Assembly: GCA_016801845.1 (NCBI GenBank)
Contig: CM028921.1
Location: forward strand, 11,508,275-11,572,274
DNA from: Polydactylus sextarius
Taxonomy: Eukaryota > Chordata > Actinopteri > Polynemidae
DNA: 64,000 nt
Reading direction: 5' to 3'
Shown piece after piece: positions 1 through 50,470 of this stretch. A program made the translations under genes and the position numbers. Within the stretch, counting starts at the first letter, position 1, and every line of letters starts with the position of its first letter. The notes beneath the pieces are model-generated. The model was given only the letters and a program-made list of their open reading frames with translations. It was not told where the DNA came from and made no database searches.

Positions 1-1315
1 GCATCTGTTGTCTATCAGCAGAAGATACGGTTGATTCATAACACACGGAAATGTAGAGGTATTTTATGGAGTTTTTGACTAGTGGTGCTATAGAACAATA
101 TTTCTGAAATAAATAAATTGTAACGCAATTCTACATATCATCAGTTGGTGGCAGTAGAGTAACGATATGCCAATTAGACGAAGAATATTTCCAAACTGAG
201 GTTATGAGGTAGGAAATGTGTTCAAGATGTGTTTTACTCCTTGCGGCTGCGTTCTGTTGTGAAATATAAACAACTTTGTGTTTGTTTACAATGAAACTCC
301 ACATGGTGAGTTTAACAAACTATTTGGTGTGACAAAAGGAATTGAATCATTAGTTTAATTATTCCTCCTGGAACATATCTGCCTCTTACTGAAAGTTGCA
401 GCGTTTAAACAAATTCCCCTTTTTATGCCTTGTTAATTTGTGATTGTTGTGCTTTTTATGGCTGTTTCCTCTTATCACTGTGCAATCAAAACAGTGGGGA
501 CGAACCCTGTGAAGTTTTTCATTCATTCATCTGTTGATAAAGACCGATTGTGAATGTAGTGAATGCTGTTTAATGTGCTGGTTAAATAATAAAACATGAC
601 AATTTTTAGTTTTCGTAGCACTGAAAACTGCCTGGCCATGTTATTGACCACCTGAAGCTGAACTATTCTATCCTCCTCGGGGACGTTTCCACCCCTGACT
701 GCCTCCTCATAACAATACAGACACTGGGACTCTGCATGAAGAGGTGCCTTTGTTCACCGTGAAGAATGCTCACCTCACTTATCCTCTCTTTTCTTTACCC
801 CCTTTTCTTCTTCAAATCAGTCGAGAACGTGATGGTTTTAAACTTTGTTTTCCTCTAATAAGCAGACGAAAACCACCAACACAGTGTACACGCAACCACT
901 GAGTGAGTGAGTGAGTGTGCATGTGTGCGCATTTCACGCTCACGTGTGCTCAGATACTTCAGTGACGTACAGATGAGTCTCTTGTGGGCAGCAGTAATGG
1001 ACTTAAACGCAGATCATGAGGGTAAAACTCAGGCGCAGTAGTTTTTTTTTTTTTCATTTTTACCTGAAACCACAGCAATCCAGAACGAAACACACGCCTC
1101 AAATAAACACAGGCAAAAACCACATCCTAACATTTACCATCCCTGTTGGTTTAAGCTTAGATGTACATTATGTACACTGACACATTCAAGGTCGAGCACA
1201 AGCACAAAGACAGAATTAAAACTGATGATTTACATTCGAGCTCATGATCGAAATATAAATGTAAGACACAGAAATCACACGCAGTCACATGAACACTTTT
1301 AACTCTTCACATTAC
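1..1315. other. non-coding stretch, possible intron of candidate gene at 1316-1408
   Basis: I see no coding exon here. If the exon at 1316-1408 is real, this is the start of its first intron on the minus strand. It holds a short GAGT repeat near 901-916 and a poly-T run at 1041-1054. Confidence 0.4.
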
Positions 1316-1408
1316 CTTTCTGAGCTTGGTGAGCCCTGCTGAAGTGCTCTTGGAGTAGTTTCTCATTTTGCGTAACCTGACTCCGCAGAAGACAGCATCC
1401 ACTTGCAT
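1316..1408 (-). CDS. candidate first coding exon of an unidentified divergent gene
   Basis: On the minus strand an ATG at 1408-1406 opens 31 codons that begin MQVDAVFCGVRLRKMRNYSK. The exon ends exactly at an AAAG/gtaatg splice donor (1315-1314), phase 0. The peptide is basic, not low-complexity, and is preceded by CT-rich, CA-repeat DNA like a 5' leader. I do not recognise the protein. In mammals DENND2A lies head-to-head with ADCK2, the same arrangement as this exon and adck2 here, so an alternative DENND2A first exon is a syntenic guess only. The rest of the gene would lie outside the window. It could be a chance ORF. Confidence 0.35.
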
Positions 1409-2000
1409 GTTTCCTTTCCTCCACAAAGGTTTTTTTTTCCCCTTTTCTTCTCTTCTTTGTTTTATTTTTTGTTTGTTTGTGCCTCCAATGTCCTTCACTT
1501 TAGCGCAGCCTCAGCCTGGACGCACACACACACACATACACACACACACACAGAGGGAGAGAGACACAGGGTAGAAGAAGCTGCTTTTGCTGCGAGCAAA
1601 TGAAAAGTTTGAAAAAGGCACAAAGTCGGTGAAATCCCTCCTCCCGTCCAGCCTCCTCCAGGCTAAAATGTTTACAGCTCCGTCTCCTCTCAGCTCCCTA
1701 ACACACACACTCTCACACACACTCACTCACTCGCTCTGACTCCTATCTCTCAATGACGATAGCTCCTCTTTCTCTCTCTCTCCTCAAACTTTTCCCACCC
1801 CTCCTTCCTTCATGCTACCCCCCTCCCTTCTTCTCCCTTTCCTCTCTCTCTCCTCCCTCTCCATTTTCCATCATCACCCCCTCCCCTCTCTCTCATTGCT
1901 CCACATCCCCACCCACCTAAAACCCCCCACTGCTGAACTAATCTGCAGCTGGCTGGGTGATTGGAGCTCTAGTTGCTAGGGAAACCAAGTGTCCTGCTTA
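1409..2000 (-). promoter_or_regulatory. possible 5' leader and promoter of the candidate minus-strand gene
   Basis: This stretch is CT-rich on the plus strand (1760-1900), with CA repeats at 1520-1552 and 1701-1732. An RFX X-box-like palindrome, GTTGCTAGGGAAAC, lies at 1972-1985 with a CCAAT-type ATTGG nearby. It lies upstream of the candidate exon on the minus strand. The promoter role is inference. Confidence 0.25.
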
Positions 2001-4593
2001 AAGAAAAAAAACAAGGAAAGGAGCAGGAAGGGGCAAAGCTGAGCCTGACTGAATACATAAATAACAGCCTCCTCTGGGAGCCTATTAAAGAAACCCAAGG
2101 GCCACTCTTCCTATCTCAATGAGAGGGGACAACATGTTCATCTATTTTATCTTTTCAAGGTTTTGTTTACTGCTTCACATGTGGCAGCAACAACAATAAC
2201 AACAGCTACAAGCAGCACAGAAGCATGAGTGGCACTGACGGAAGATGGTGTTGGCAGCGTTTGAGTTCATTAACGTTGACCTCTTCTCAATGACAAAACA
2301 AAAAACTGGGGACTCCGGCTCACAGGGACTGCAGGATGACTCAACATTTAACGGTGCTGTGGAGAAAAAAAACAGAAAGAAAGAAAGTAAGGGAGCGGGA
2401 AAAGAGGCTGGACAAGCATACTGATGGCCAGCCTGATTAATAATTAACCTGTTCAACCCTACAGTCTTTCTGGCAGGTTCATTAATACAAACACCCGTAC
2501 TATGTACAGGCAAAGCCTGAAAGGTTTATAAAAGACATCTTAAAGTGACGCTTTGAATTTAAAAACTTGGGGCCATAAACACTATGATAAGAGAGAAAAT
2601 TGACTGTTTAAGTTATTTTTAAGCATGTGTCACCTACTTCCAGCCTGTGATTTGTTTGTGGTGTGTGATAGTAAGCAAAACTGCAGCATCACTTGTGCAG
2701 GTTTTACAACACATTTCAGGTTAAAAATGAATGTTTTGGATCAAATCTATATGTTGATTAGTTGTGATACTGTTGACGTTTGAATGAGGTCGCTTGTAGA
2801 ACATTAAAGAGGAGGTTCAATGCTGATTTCAAGCCGTGGTGCTGGTACATCTAGATAAACAATGTCTGACAGGTGACAGGGATGTTTGTGACACCTTTAA
2901 ACAACATGTTCCAACCATTTTCAGAGGATCAGATGTGTAAGTTAGTGGAAGACCTACATATATCTGTCATCACTCTGATTAGACACATAACACACACTCC
3001 ATTTCATGAAGGTATTATCACTACACGTTGTTTAAGAAAGTTCTTCTAATGTTAGGATCCACACCACTGACACTGTTCTTCATTTAGCATCAGTGATGAC
3101 TTGTTTTTGTTCTTAGTAAACCACAGGAAGATTCTTTAGTGTTGACATGCCACAAAAACGTATATATACTGTTGATGCATTTCTCCAATCTTACAACCTA
3201 CCCAGGTAGTGGGGTAGTTTGTAACAATGACACTCCTTGTCTTTGACATCAAAAATGAATTCTGTGATGTAGTTGGAGAAGTTGAAGGTGTTGATATATG
3301 TAGTAGACAAATGAGGAAACTTTGTGTTGAAATTTGAAAAAAAAAAAAAAAAAAAAACAATCTGCAAGTTATAGGAGCTGAGACATAAAGTGTTACAATT
3401 ATTGCCAGACTCTCCTACTGCGCAAATTATAAGGGATCTAAGTTTAATACGTCAAAATATCTCTATGTGAATGAGTCTACATTTCACTCCTACAATCATC
3501 ATGTGTCTAACAGCATCACCTCAGCACAGCAACTATCCTGCTGACCTCTGACCTCTCTTTTGAAATGCAAGAGAGATCTAAAAAAGCTCAGCTTGTCCAT
3601 CAATAGGCTGTGAGGGAAAAGAGTGGGAGGTGGGGGCTAGTAACATCTGTTTGGCGTTTATCCCACCTTATTGTGTTGCTGAGTTGAATCTATCCAGGCC
3701 TACAGCTGGGTTCCTGGGACGTCCACCGTGACTGGGAACAGGACCGGGACAAGTTCTCAGTTCTTGATGGTGCATGACGAGCTGTTTGAGAGATGATGAC
3801 ATTTTTTTTTTAGTCATAGCAAAACCTAATTTCACTCTAGGAACTGTGCTCAGGGAAAACGGAGTATCTTTTCAGGAAGTACATTTTAATGCCACTTCCA
3901 TTAATGCCCAAACCACATAATAACAACTCTGCTTTGCCCAGCAACGTTGCTATCAACAACTGATCAACAGCCAGCGGGTAAACGTTGTTATTGTTGCATA
4001 AAATTTTCCCCAAACTTACAAGGTCCTGTATTTTTACAGCTTCTCTGGAGGCGCCACATTTCTTTGTTGACTGGTAAATTCGCCAACATTTACAAAATGA
4101 ATCTAAAATTATTTAATAATTGATAGATTCAATGTTTTTCGGCTTGTTTTATTTGACAGTGACTTGATTTCTCGATGTTCTTGATCTTTATGCAACAGAA
4201 AAATCTGAAAAAAACTGCTAGTTGCCACCTGTTGCTGTTGATTTATTACTTTTATAAATAAAGAGAAATTATTATATTTTTTGCTTTATTCGTGTGCATA
4301 TATGTATACACACACACACACACAGCAGTATAAAAGCCGATGATTAGGCGTGGGAGTGAGGGGGTAATAATTTCTAGTGAAGTCAGAACATCTGCTTCCA
4401 CTTGTCTTTTAAAGACTGTGAATAAAGCTATTGCATTTCCCTTATATAATTAAATTGTTCGACACACGGTCAATTCCACTGTTAATTATGCACACACCAA
4501 AAACAACATTGTTCCTGTTAAATGAACCAAATGAAGCAATAGGAAATTATTCCTGTCTAGTCTTCCCAAAAGGCATTTGAAGACTTAAGTTTC

Positions 4594-4627
<34 letters not shown>

Positions 4628-5490
4628 AGTCACTGGTTTCAATTTTGCTCAAACAAAAACAATTATTATGTTCAATAAACCTTTATTAAGAAGCTCATTA
4701 GTAGCGTAAATGTAATTTAAGGTTTAAAGTGTTGATTTACAGACATTAATTGTGTTATCTCACAGGATATACTGAACCATTAAATATGTTATGTGTCAGT
4801 TTGTTACAAAGTTAAGAAAGCAATTTGATTTTACACAAAATGTTTTAAAAAGTGTAATTATTATTAATAATAACAATAACAAATACTTGTTCTGGGAATC
4901 ACCTCTGCACGTGCCATGACACTTAAAGAGAAGATTTATACTAATAGTAAAGATTTAACCTAAGAAAGAGGCTATAATAAGACAGCAATTGTCTGGAATA
5001 TTGTGTTTTTATTTATTTATTTATTTTTTTTTTGCATCTTTTCTTCATAATTTTAGGCTGGAAAAGAAAAGGAAAGGATGGAAACCAGAGTAATATGTGA
5101 TATGTCGCCACCTTTAGGTCATTTAACGTCTCCGCAGTGAATTTGAGAAATATAATGATAGTTAACTATGAGTCAAACATTTTAGATTAAATAGTTAGAG
5201 AAGCTAAAAAAAACATACCTCGTGTTCAAAAATAGATTCAGGTAACTCCATGTGCTCCGTTGTTATTGTTCCACCATTTTTGACGTCCTTTAGCTCAAAA
5301 TGTTGTTTCTTTCTTAAGATTTTTGGACAAAGTTGCAACGCGAGACGATAAACGTCTCATTGTGTACGATTAAGAAGCGACTTTTTCCGATATTTATCCG
5401 CGTTAATCGTTTTAAACGCGTTAAACGTGATTTTTGGTGGGTTTTTTGTTTGAATTGTTTTATTTTTACGCCGCGTGCCTTTAAGACGAA
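2001..5490. other. intergenic region
   Basis: I find no supported gene. The stretch is AT-rich with long poly-A tracts at 3338-3357 and 4596-4624, a short CA repeat at 4311-4324, and only small ORFs of no recognisable family. Confidence 0.6.
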
Positions 5491-5509
5491 AACCATGTGA
5501 CCTCATCGG

Positions 5510-5528
5510 TGACGTAAAACCCGGAAAC
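5510..5528 (+). promoter_or_regulatory. CRE and ETS motifs upstream of adck2
   Basis: TGACGTAA (CRE/ATF type) at 5510-5517 is followed by CCGGAA (ETS type) at 5521-5526. Such pairs are common in promoters of housekeeping nuclear genes for mitochondrial proteins. The probable first exon starts just downstream. Motifs are seen; function is inferred. Confidence 0.45.
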
Positions 5529-5529
5529 A

Positions 5530-5670
5530 AAAACAGCGGCTGTCATTGCAGTGTTTTCATGGATGTTTATCTCCGTTTTCATCCGAAACTGATGATTTTT
5601 AGGCTTTTACAATAACGTATAGTTAATATCTCACTATTTGTCGGCGGAGATATTTAAACAGTTAAGTACA
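5530..5670 (+). other. adck2: probable non-coding first exon of adck2
   Basis: A good donor (ACA/gtaagt) lies at 5671, and an acceptor (cacctccag) ends at 5879, 23 nt before the start codon. This suggests a 5' UTR exon spliced over an intron of about 209 nt. The 5' end is only approximate, set just after the CRE/ETS motifs. Confidence 0.4.
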
Positions 5671-5902
5671 GTAAGTCTCACCGGGTTAGAGTTAAGATAA
5701 CGTCATTAATTTGTTGTAAAACAGGTAGATAATGATGTAGCTAGTCTATAGCAATAATTAAGGTTAAATCTTTATTTTAAGGCGGATGATTAGATTACAG
5801 GTTATCTCGAGTGTGTTGGAGTCATCTTCAATTGATGATTATGCACATGATTTGCACACGTGGAACAAGTCACCTCCAGGAGTGAGCTAACATCTGTTTT
5901 AC

Positions 5903-6796
5903 ATGATGATTACCGTAATGGCCTTGGGAGCAAGGACAGTCCTGCTTAATCTGAGATACACTTTCTGTAAAGCAGGCTCCTTCTCCAGGATCAGACTCAT
6001 CCAGCAGTCCACAGCACGTTTTGTTAAAAGAAGGCAGATTTTAACCCAAATACCGAAGGTAACCCTGCTTTGCTGGGGTGCAGTCAATGCATCATCATGT
6101 GCAGTCAAATGTCAGGAAGCTCTTCTTCCATCCAAGATTGCAGAGAGAAAATCTAAATCTCTTGCCAAAGTCCAAGTGCACAAAATTATATTTTTCTTTC
6201 GCCTCACCTTTCGTGCATTGGTCCTTCTCCTTAAATTTGGTCCCCTGCTCCTCATTTCCCCCTTGGCATTGCTGTCCACCCGCTGGGCGTCTCGCTGGCT
6301 GGACGCTCTGCTGTGGGTCACTGAATCCTCTGGTCCTACTTTCATCAAGCTGGGCCAGTGGGCCAGCACCAGACGGGATATCTTCTCTCAGGAGTTTTGC
6401 GATCGCTTCTCCAGACTCCATGTCAAGGTCCGTCCTCACTCCTGGGCTCACACCAAGCAGTGTCTCCGCAGGGCCTTTGGGGAAAGCTGGAGCAGGGTTT
6501 TAGTCTTTGACAGCAAAGAGCCGGTGGGATCGGGATGTGTGGCTCAGGTGTACAGAGGCTGGGCCAAGGCGGACCAGGTGGATGATCCTGCCTTCCAGTT
6601 GCTGGTGGAAGAGATGGAGAGAGATGATTTACTGGAAGCCTGGGAGATCCCTGGTTTTGGAGCAGTGATGGACTCTATGAGGCGGCTGTGGACAGGGAGT
6701 AGAGAGGAGGAAGGCTGTGAGGAGAGGAGTCACTCTGCTGGTTGGCATGAGGAGAGCAGCACAGAGAAGGAGCATCTCATACCTGTGGCTATTAAG
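5903..6796 (+). CDS. adck2: adck2 coding exon 1
   Basis: This exon encodes residues 1-298, including the presequence, hydrophobic segment, KxGQ motif, glycine-rich loop and the lysine of VAIK. It ends AAG/gttagt, phase 0. Unspliced reading would stop at 6850. Confidence 0.93.
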
Positions 6797-8741
6797 GTTA
6801 GTCTGACACTAACAAGACTGGCTTTTTCATCCCTCGAACATGTTGGTTAGTTGTTTGTGTTGTATTTAAGGTGGTTCATCCAGGCGTCAGGAGGCAGGTG
6901 GAGATGGACTTGTTACTGATGAAAGCAGGAAGTTGGCTTCTGCACTGTCTCCCTGGACTCAAATGGCTCAGTTTGTATGAGATAGTACAGGAGTTTGAGA
7001 ATCTCATGACCAAACAGGTGAGAAAATTCTGGGGCCCATTAAAAAAAAGAAAGTTTGACTTTGTGTTTTTCTTATTTCTTTAATTATACAATCATCTGAC
7101 TAAACTTTGATTTTTTTAGATCGATCTCCGTTTTGAAGCCAAGAACATGGAGTGTTTCCGGGATAATTTTCGTGACGTGGATTACGTCAAGTTCCCAACT
7201 CCCTTACGACCATTTGTCACCAGGACCATTTTAGTTGAAACTTTTGAAGTGAGCAAAATAAGAAATATTCAGTTATTTTGATTGAATTAACATATTTTTT
7301 CATTCCTCATAAATGAATAATTTTTTTTCCCAGGAGAGTGAGCCCATTTCTAACTACCTGACCTCCGAAATCCCTCTGGAGATGAAGCAGAGAATAGCCA
7401 GGATGGGTGTCGACACGCTGCTGAAAATGGTGATTGGATATAATCCCATAATCCACTAGTCAATCCTTACCATTGCTGAGATTTTTTCTAAATTTGTGCA
7501 TCTCTGTTTCAGGTTTTTGTGGACAACTTCGTCCATGGGGACCTCCACCCTGGGAACATTTTGGTCCAGTATCGTGGACCCGTTGCAGGTTCCTCTGATG
7601 GTATCACAGCAGAGCCGCAGGGTAAAACCACCTTGACGGATTTGTGGGACACGGTGGTTGTCAGTGTCAGACCGGATCCGTTTCCACTGCAGTTGGTGTT
7701 GCTTGACGCCGGAATTGTAGCGAAGCTCAGCGACCATGACCTTGCTAATTTTAAGGCTGTCTTCACTGCGGTGGTGCTGCGCCAGGTAAAGAAGGGAGAG
7801 GAGGACCTAATGGAGGGAAAAAAGGTCAAACAAACAATCTCATTGTTCCTTTAATTTTCATTCATCAGGGGGAACGAGTAGCAGAGCTTATTTTGCATCA
7901 CGCCCGAGCCAACGAGTGCCAAGACGTCCCACAGTTTAAGAAGGAGATGGCTCAGCTGGTGGACCATGCTGTCAGCAACACTCTCTCTCTGGGAAAGGTA
8001 CTAATGACATTTCTGCTTCTCATGTCTGATGATGTCCATCTATACATTTATTCCTTTTAATAATTTGTTAAATGAGTTTTTTTTTTGTGTAGATTCAAGT
8101 GGCCGATCTTCTTTCCAGAGTCTTCGGTCTGCTCATCAAACACAAGGTAAAATATCAGCAGGTTATATTTGTTATATTTGCTATTAACCTTTGTCCTAAT
8201 CTTACATAAATATCCTGAAAAGTTATTTCTGTGCAGTCATCTACCCACCATTGAATATTAAATTTGTAACTGTAAAGGAACACAATTCGTCATACAGTTT
8301 TGGGCTGAAGAAATTAAATGTCAAGAGAAATGATGCATGAAACCAGAATGATGTCGTTTGACCCGTGTCAAAAGGTTTATTCTTTAAAAACGTCCTTTTG
8401 AAATTTTCCCTCTGCAGAGAACAATGTAGTTATTGTTTGTAACTGTAGTTTTTGCATTCACTATGTCTAAATCTGAAGAATAAAAAGTTCAAGAAGAAAA
8501 GCTTGTAAGGGAAAGGTAACACTTTCAACCATAACAGACCAAACTTAAGGGGAAATTTACTGATGTTTTTACTTAGCATTTTGTTATTTTTTATTTCTAG
8601 GTGAAGCTGGAGAGTAATTTTGCCTCCATCGTGTTTGCCATCATGGTGCTGGAGGGTCTGGGCAGGTCGCTCGATCCCAACTTGGACATTTTGGATTTGG
8701 CCAAACCGCTTCTGTTAAAGAACTGTGCCTCGTTGCTCTGA
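5903..8741 (+). CDS. adck2: adck2, aarF-domain (UbiB/ADCK) mitochondrial atypical kinase, whole gene
   Basis: Eight coding exons joined at GT-AG introns give a 620-residue protein; human ADCK2 is about 626. The start ATG at 5903 has an in-frame TAA at 5888-5890. Residues 1-45 are basic with no acidic residues, fitting a mitochondrial presequence; a hydrophobic stretch follows at about 95-125. Family motifs are in order: KxGQ (K149-Q152), the glycine-rich GSGCVAQVY loop (209-217), catalytic-lysine VAIK (295-298), HGDLHPGN (430-437) and DAG in place of DFG (487-489). The family comprises atypical kinases or ATPases linked to mitochondrial lipid and coenzyme Q metabolism; the exact substrate of ADCK2 is not visible here. 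Human ADCK2 (from memory) has HADLHPGN where this has HGDLHPGN. All introns are short (74-454 nt). The gene is convergent with srpk2. Confidence 0.95.
6871..7017 (+). CDS. adck2: adck2 coding exon 2
   Basis: 49 codons, from acceptor tgtatttaag to donor CAG/gtgaga, phase 0. It begins VVHPGVRRQVEMDLLLMK, matching the human VLHPG...MDLLLMK segment. Confidence 0.93.
7120..7248 (+). CDS. adck2: adck2 coding exon 3
   Basis: 43 codons between tttttttag and GAA/gtgagc. It encodes IDLRFEAKNMECFRDNF and KFPTPLRPFVTR, both close to human ADCK2. Confidence 0.93.
7334..7429 (+). CDS. adck2: adck2 coding exon 4
   Basis: 32 codons between ttttcccag and ATG/gtgatt. It encodes ESEPISNYL to VDTLLKM, leading into the catalytic loop. 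Confidence 0.93.
7513..7785 (+). CDS. adck2: adck2 coding exon 5 (catalytic loop)
   Basis: 91 codons between ctgtttcag and CAG/gtaaag. It carries the catalytic HGDLHPGN (D432, N437) and the metal-binding LLDAG motif (D487). Confidence 0.95.
7869..7997 (+). CDS. adck2: adck2 coding exon 6
   Basis: 43 codons between ttcatcag and AAG/gtacta. It encodes GERVAELILHHARANEC, nearly identical to the human segment. Confidence 0.93.
8093..8146 (+). CDS. adck2: adck2 coding exon 7
   Basis: A short 18-codon exon between tttgtgtag and AAG/gtaaaa. It encodes IQVADLLSRVFGLLIKHK. Confidence 0.9.
8601..8741 (+). CDS. adck2: adck2 coding exon 8 (terminal)
   Basis: 46 codons plus TGA at 8739-8741, after acceptor ttatttctag. 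It encodes VKLESNFASIVFAIMVLEGL, the most conserved C-terminal block of the family. Confidence 0.95.
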   Translation: MKLESNFASIVFAIMVLEGLGRSLDPNLDILDLAKPLLLKNCASLL

Positions 8742-9440
8742 GACTGAAGAAAGATGTTATATTGTGTGTTGTACAGTCGTAGTTGCACACACTGGTACTA
8801 ACACCTATATTTTATACATATTTTACATATATAGATTTAAGAGTCAGTAGAGAATTTAAGGGAGAAATGAATAAGAAACATCTCGACAGCAAAAAAAAAA
8901 AAAAAAAAAAACGACCAAAAACATCCTCTTTGTTCGCCTGCCTCCATCTCTCTGAATATGTAAATCTTGTCTGCATGACTCATCACTACATTTCAGCAGA
9001 GTTGATGACTTAAATACCTCAGTTTAACTTTTACTGTATGAACATTTCCCCCACTGATATCAGCTTTAAGGCACCTCAAATATGAACTTAACCAATAAAA
9101 ACAGTTAGTTAGCAGCTAGTTTTATTGGCGACATATCTGCAGACACACAGATAACATCTGTTGTAATTTAAGATATTTAAAAAAAAACATTGCAAATCAC
9201 TAATTGCTACTCATAAATCTATTTTTTACCTTTTAATGAGTAATATTATTCTCAGGATGTCTGTTTTTTATTCCATCTCAGTGTCGTCAGATGTGTCAGA
9301 TTTAACTTAGTGTGAGTCATGATGTACTGTAGCATTTGTTGTTACACACTACGTTGACAATGTGAAGGTTACTTGACCCATGTCGATTAACTTGTCATCA
9401 AAAACTGAGGGAGCATTTGTGTCAATTATGAATAAATAAG
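8742..9440 (+). other. adck2: adck2 3'UTR and flank
   Basis: No ORF of interest. AATAAA hexamers at 9094-9099 and 9431-9436 are candidate poly(A) signals; a genomic A-tract at 8890-8910 is not a signal. The real cleavage site cannot be decided from sequence alone. Confidence 0.5.
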
Positions 9441-9549
9441 AAAGGGAATCAATGCAAACTGACTGTTTGTTTCTTTCCTCCGCTGCCTCTAACTGTTCAT
9501 CTGTGACGGATAGACACTTCAGAGTAAAAAAGGGGATCCATTAATTTAC

Positions 9550-10129
9550 AATTTTATTAAATCTGTCAATGAAAAACACAGACAAGAGACGCGAATCTGT
9601 CAATGTCATCAGGAAGAACAGTCAGCATGGCTGAAAGAGTGAGATCAGGAGGTTTTGGTGCAAAAAAAAAAAAAAAAAAACATTTTCATACCCTTTTTAT
9701 TGCAAAACTGTTGATTTTGTTTTCATCACCATCATCAAGAGCCCAAACAGAGCAGCACTGTTCAAGTAAGGAGGGAGGTGGGGAGAGGTGACAACTGTGT
9801 AAAAAAATCATTTTCAATAATAATAATAATTATTATTATTATAATTAATAATAGTAATAATGACAAAAGAAATAAAAACATCTCTAATAGACAAACACAA
9901 TCACCTCAGTATAAGACGAGATTCTGTCACAGTCACAACAACCAGAGAAAAGTTGTTTCCTTTTTTTTTTTTCCTCTTTTTTTTTTTAATGAATTAAATA
10001 GTTTTTAAAAATATCTCACCATTTACTTATACTCATCTTTTTTTTTTTCATTTATTGCGAAAAATAGGCAACTGGACTAATTGTGACGATGCGACTTTTT
10101 TCTGTGTTTGTGTGTCTTCTGTCCGTGTG

Positions 10130-10174
<45 letters not shown>

Positions 10175-12077
10175 CAGAGAAAACAGAGATTAAGTGGAGA
10201 GATATAGTGGAACGTCTTGGGAGCGTTGGCACTGAGAGCAGCAGCAGTGTGTGGCGATGCAGTACTCTCTCTCTCAGCCACCAGGTGGCACAGTTCAAGT
10301 CTGAACAATCCCAACAGGGCCGGAGCTACGGAGGCCAGCTCCCTCACCTTCCTCCTCCTCCTCCCAAATGGTACCAGTTTTATTGTGTTCAGTTATTTCT
10401 TCTTCTTTTTTTTTTTTTTTTTTTTTTTTTTGGAATGATGCTTGTGTGTTGAAACTTTGTCCACGGTCGCTTATCGGCGTCGCCAGATCTCAGTTCTATG
10501 TACAAAGGTTTCAAATCCCTGAAGGACATCTACAAAGACAAGTGCAACCTCCATGTGACCATCCCCCTTTTTGTGGAGAAGCTAAGGGATCTAAATGTCC
10601 CTCTCTCTTTCTCTCTCTCTATCTCTGTGTATATGTGTGTGCGTGTGTGGACGGGGGGTGGGGGTAAAATTAAAAAAAGACAAAAACAAAAAACAAAAAG
10701 GGAACAGTACCGAGTATCAGATCAGGTAAACGTGCCACAGCAGGATTTAACAGAATAATTGACTGAAAGTCAGGAATGACGGCAGCAGACGACTCAAAGA
10801 TTTAGGAATGTCAAAAGCTGAAGGAGCAGAGGGTTGTAACACAGTGACCTTCCTTCCTCGGACGGGCACCAAAATATCTTAACATAATTCTTTCTAAAAG
10901 AAGCTTCAACGTCCAAACGAGATGATGAAACACAAATAAAACAACGCATCCATCGTCCGTTTGTCATATCCGTTCATGCTGATCCATCAGTCTCTCCATG
11001 CATTTTTAAAAATAGTCTCTTTAAGACCAAGCAGTCCTCCTCCTCTATCTTAACACAGATTGTTTTGTTGTTGTTTTTTTTTTTTTTTTTTTTTTTTTTT
11101 TTGTTTTATTTATTTCTCTTTTTTTTTTTTTTTTTTTGCTCATTGTGGACTTTTTCCATCTGTCTTTGTCAGAGTGGCGCCCCCCGGAGGACTGGCTGTC
11201 CTCCAGTTCTCTGTGGTAGCTCCTCCGTGGGAGCATGCAGCTCATTTGGGAACGGGAAGAAATAAGAAACCAAACAAGTAAAGACGAGTTGTTGGAGGGT
11301 GTAAACTTTAAGTCCAATGTGGGGTGAGGGAATTTGGGGGCTACTGGACTAGAAAGACAGGAAAAGGGTCTATGTAGGCAGATCTTGTGCATTCACATAC
11401 AATCATTCTCTCACACAACAACACACACTCACTCTCACACACACTTGTATTTGTCCGTCTTTGACGCCCTGGCTGTGTAAAGGTCATGGCAGATGGAGCT
11501 CTGAGCCGTCTGCGCTGCAACGCGAGCCTCCTCCTTTGACTTTTCTTCCATGTCGTTGGAAAGATCTGAACAAGTTTACGTTTACAGAGAAGTTGGAGGA
11601 GAAACGCTGACAGACGCGAGGGAGTGGCTGACATCTTGACGGCACAAAAAGAAGAAGAAGAAGAAGAAAGTTTTTCGTTCGGACAGAGCCTGACTTCTCC
11701 TTGTATCCATCCTCATCCATCCTCTGATGATCCGATTCTTTTTTTTGGGGGGGGAGATGTTTAGGAAGACACAGCTACAATGTCATGTTTTCTCCATGAA
11801 CTTGTCTTTACATTCCTTTAGGAAGAAGATGGAGGGAGCTGTGTAGGAGCGAAGCTTAGTTGGATAAAGCATGTAAGGGTGCATATGGGGAGCAAGGCAG
11901 GAAAGATGAAGTCTGTCTCATCTACTCCGACCGGTTGTCTCCAACTTTTCTCCATGATGTTGTTCAACAGGCTGCCACCAGGGGGAGTAGGTGGTGGTTG
12001 GGTGGAAGGGGTGAGTGATGTTTGGGGGTAACCGTTGAGGGACGAGGGGCGGGAGGACATCTGATCAGAGTTTGTGG
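9550..12077 (-). other. srpk2: probable srpk2 3'UTR
   Basis: Between the srpk2 stop codon and the end of adck2 there is no convincing ORF. Minus-strand AATAAA signals lie at 10056-10051 and 9558-9553. The stretch contains a GT microsatellite (10125-10173), poly-T/poly-A tracts (10408-10432, 11077-11102, 11121-11137) and two CTCF-like motifs (10278-10291, 11975-11987). A long 3'UTR fits srpk2, but the boundary is inferred. Confidence 0.5.
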
Positions 12078-50224
<38,147 letters not shown>

Positions 50225-50470
50225 GAGCGGTGCCTGTTAGCCGCTCGCTGGTCGAGGGACCACAGGAGACGGCGAAATCGAACAGAAAGCTTCCTTCTCT
50301 CTCTGTTGTTTTTTTTACTCTTCGCTCCCTCTCTCTCCCTCACTGCTGTATCTGAGTAAAAGGAGAGGAGAGGGTTACTGCCTCCCCTCCTCCTCCTCTC
50401 CCTCCTCTTCTTCTTCCTCCTCCTCCTCCTCTCTCTGTGTGTGTCTCCCTTGTCCTCTCACTCAGAGGAG
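50225..50470 (-). promoter_or_regulatory. srpk2: probable srpk2 5'UTR and promoter region
   Basis: Sequence directly upstream of the srpk2 start is GC-richer (50225-50280), then purine-rich on the coding strand (50295-50440). No TATA box or clear start site is visible. Additional non-coding first exons further upstream are possible. Confidence 0.4.

Noticed and set aside
6078..6503. Overlapping ORFs on both strands inside adck2 exon 1
   Set aside because: They are out-of-frame shadows of the conserved adck2 frame.
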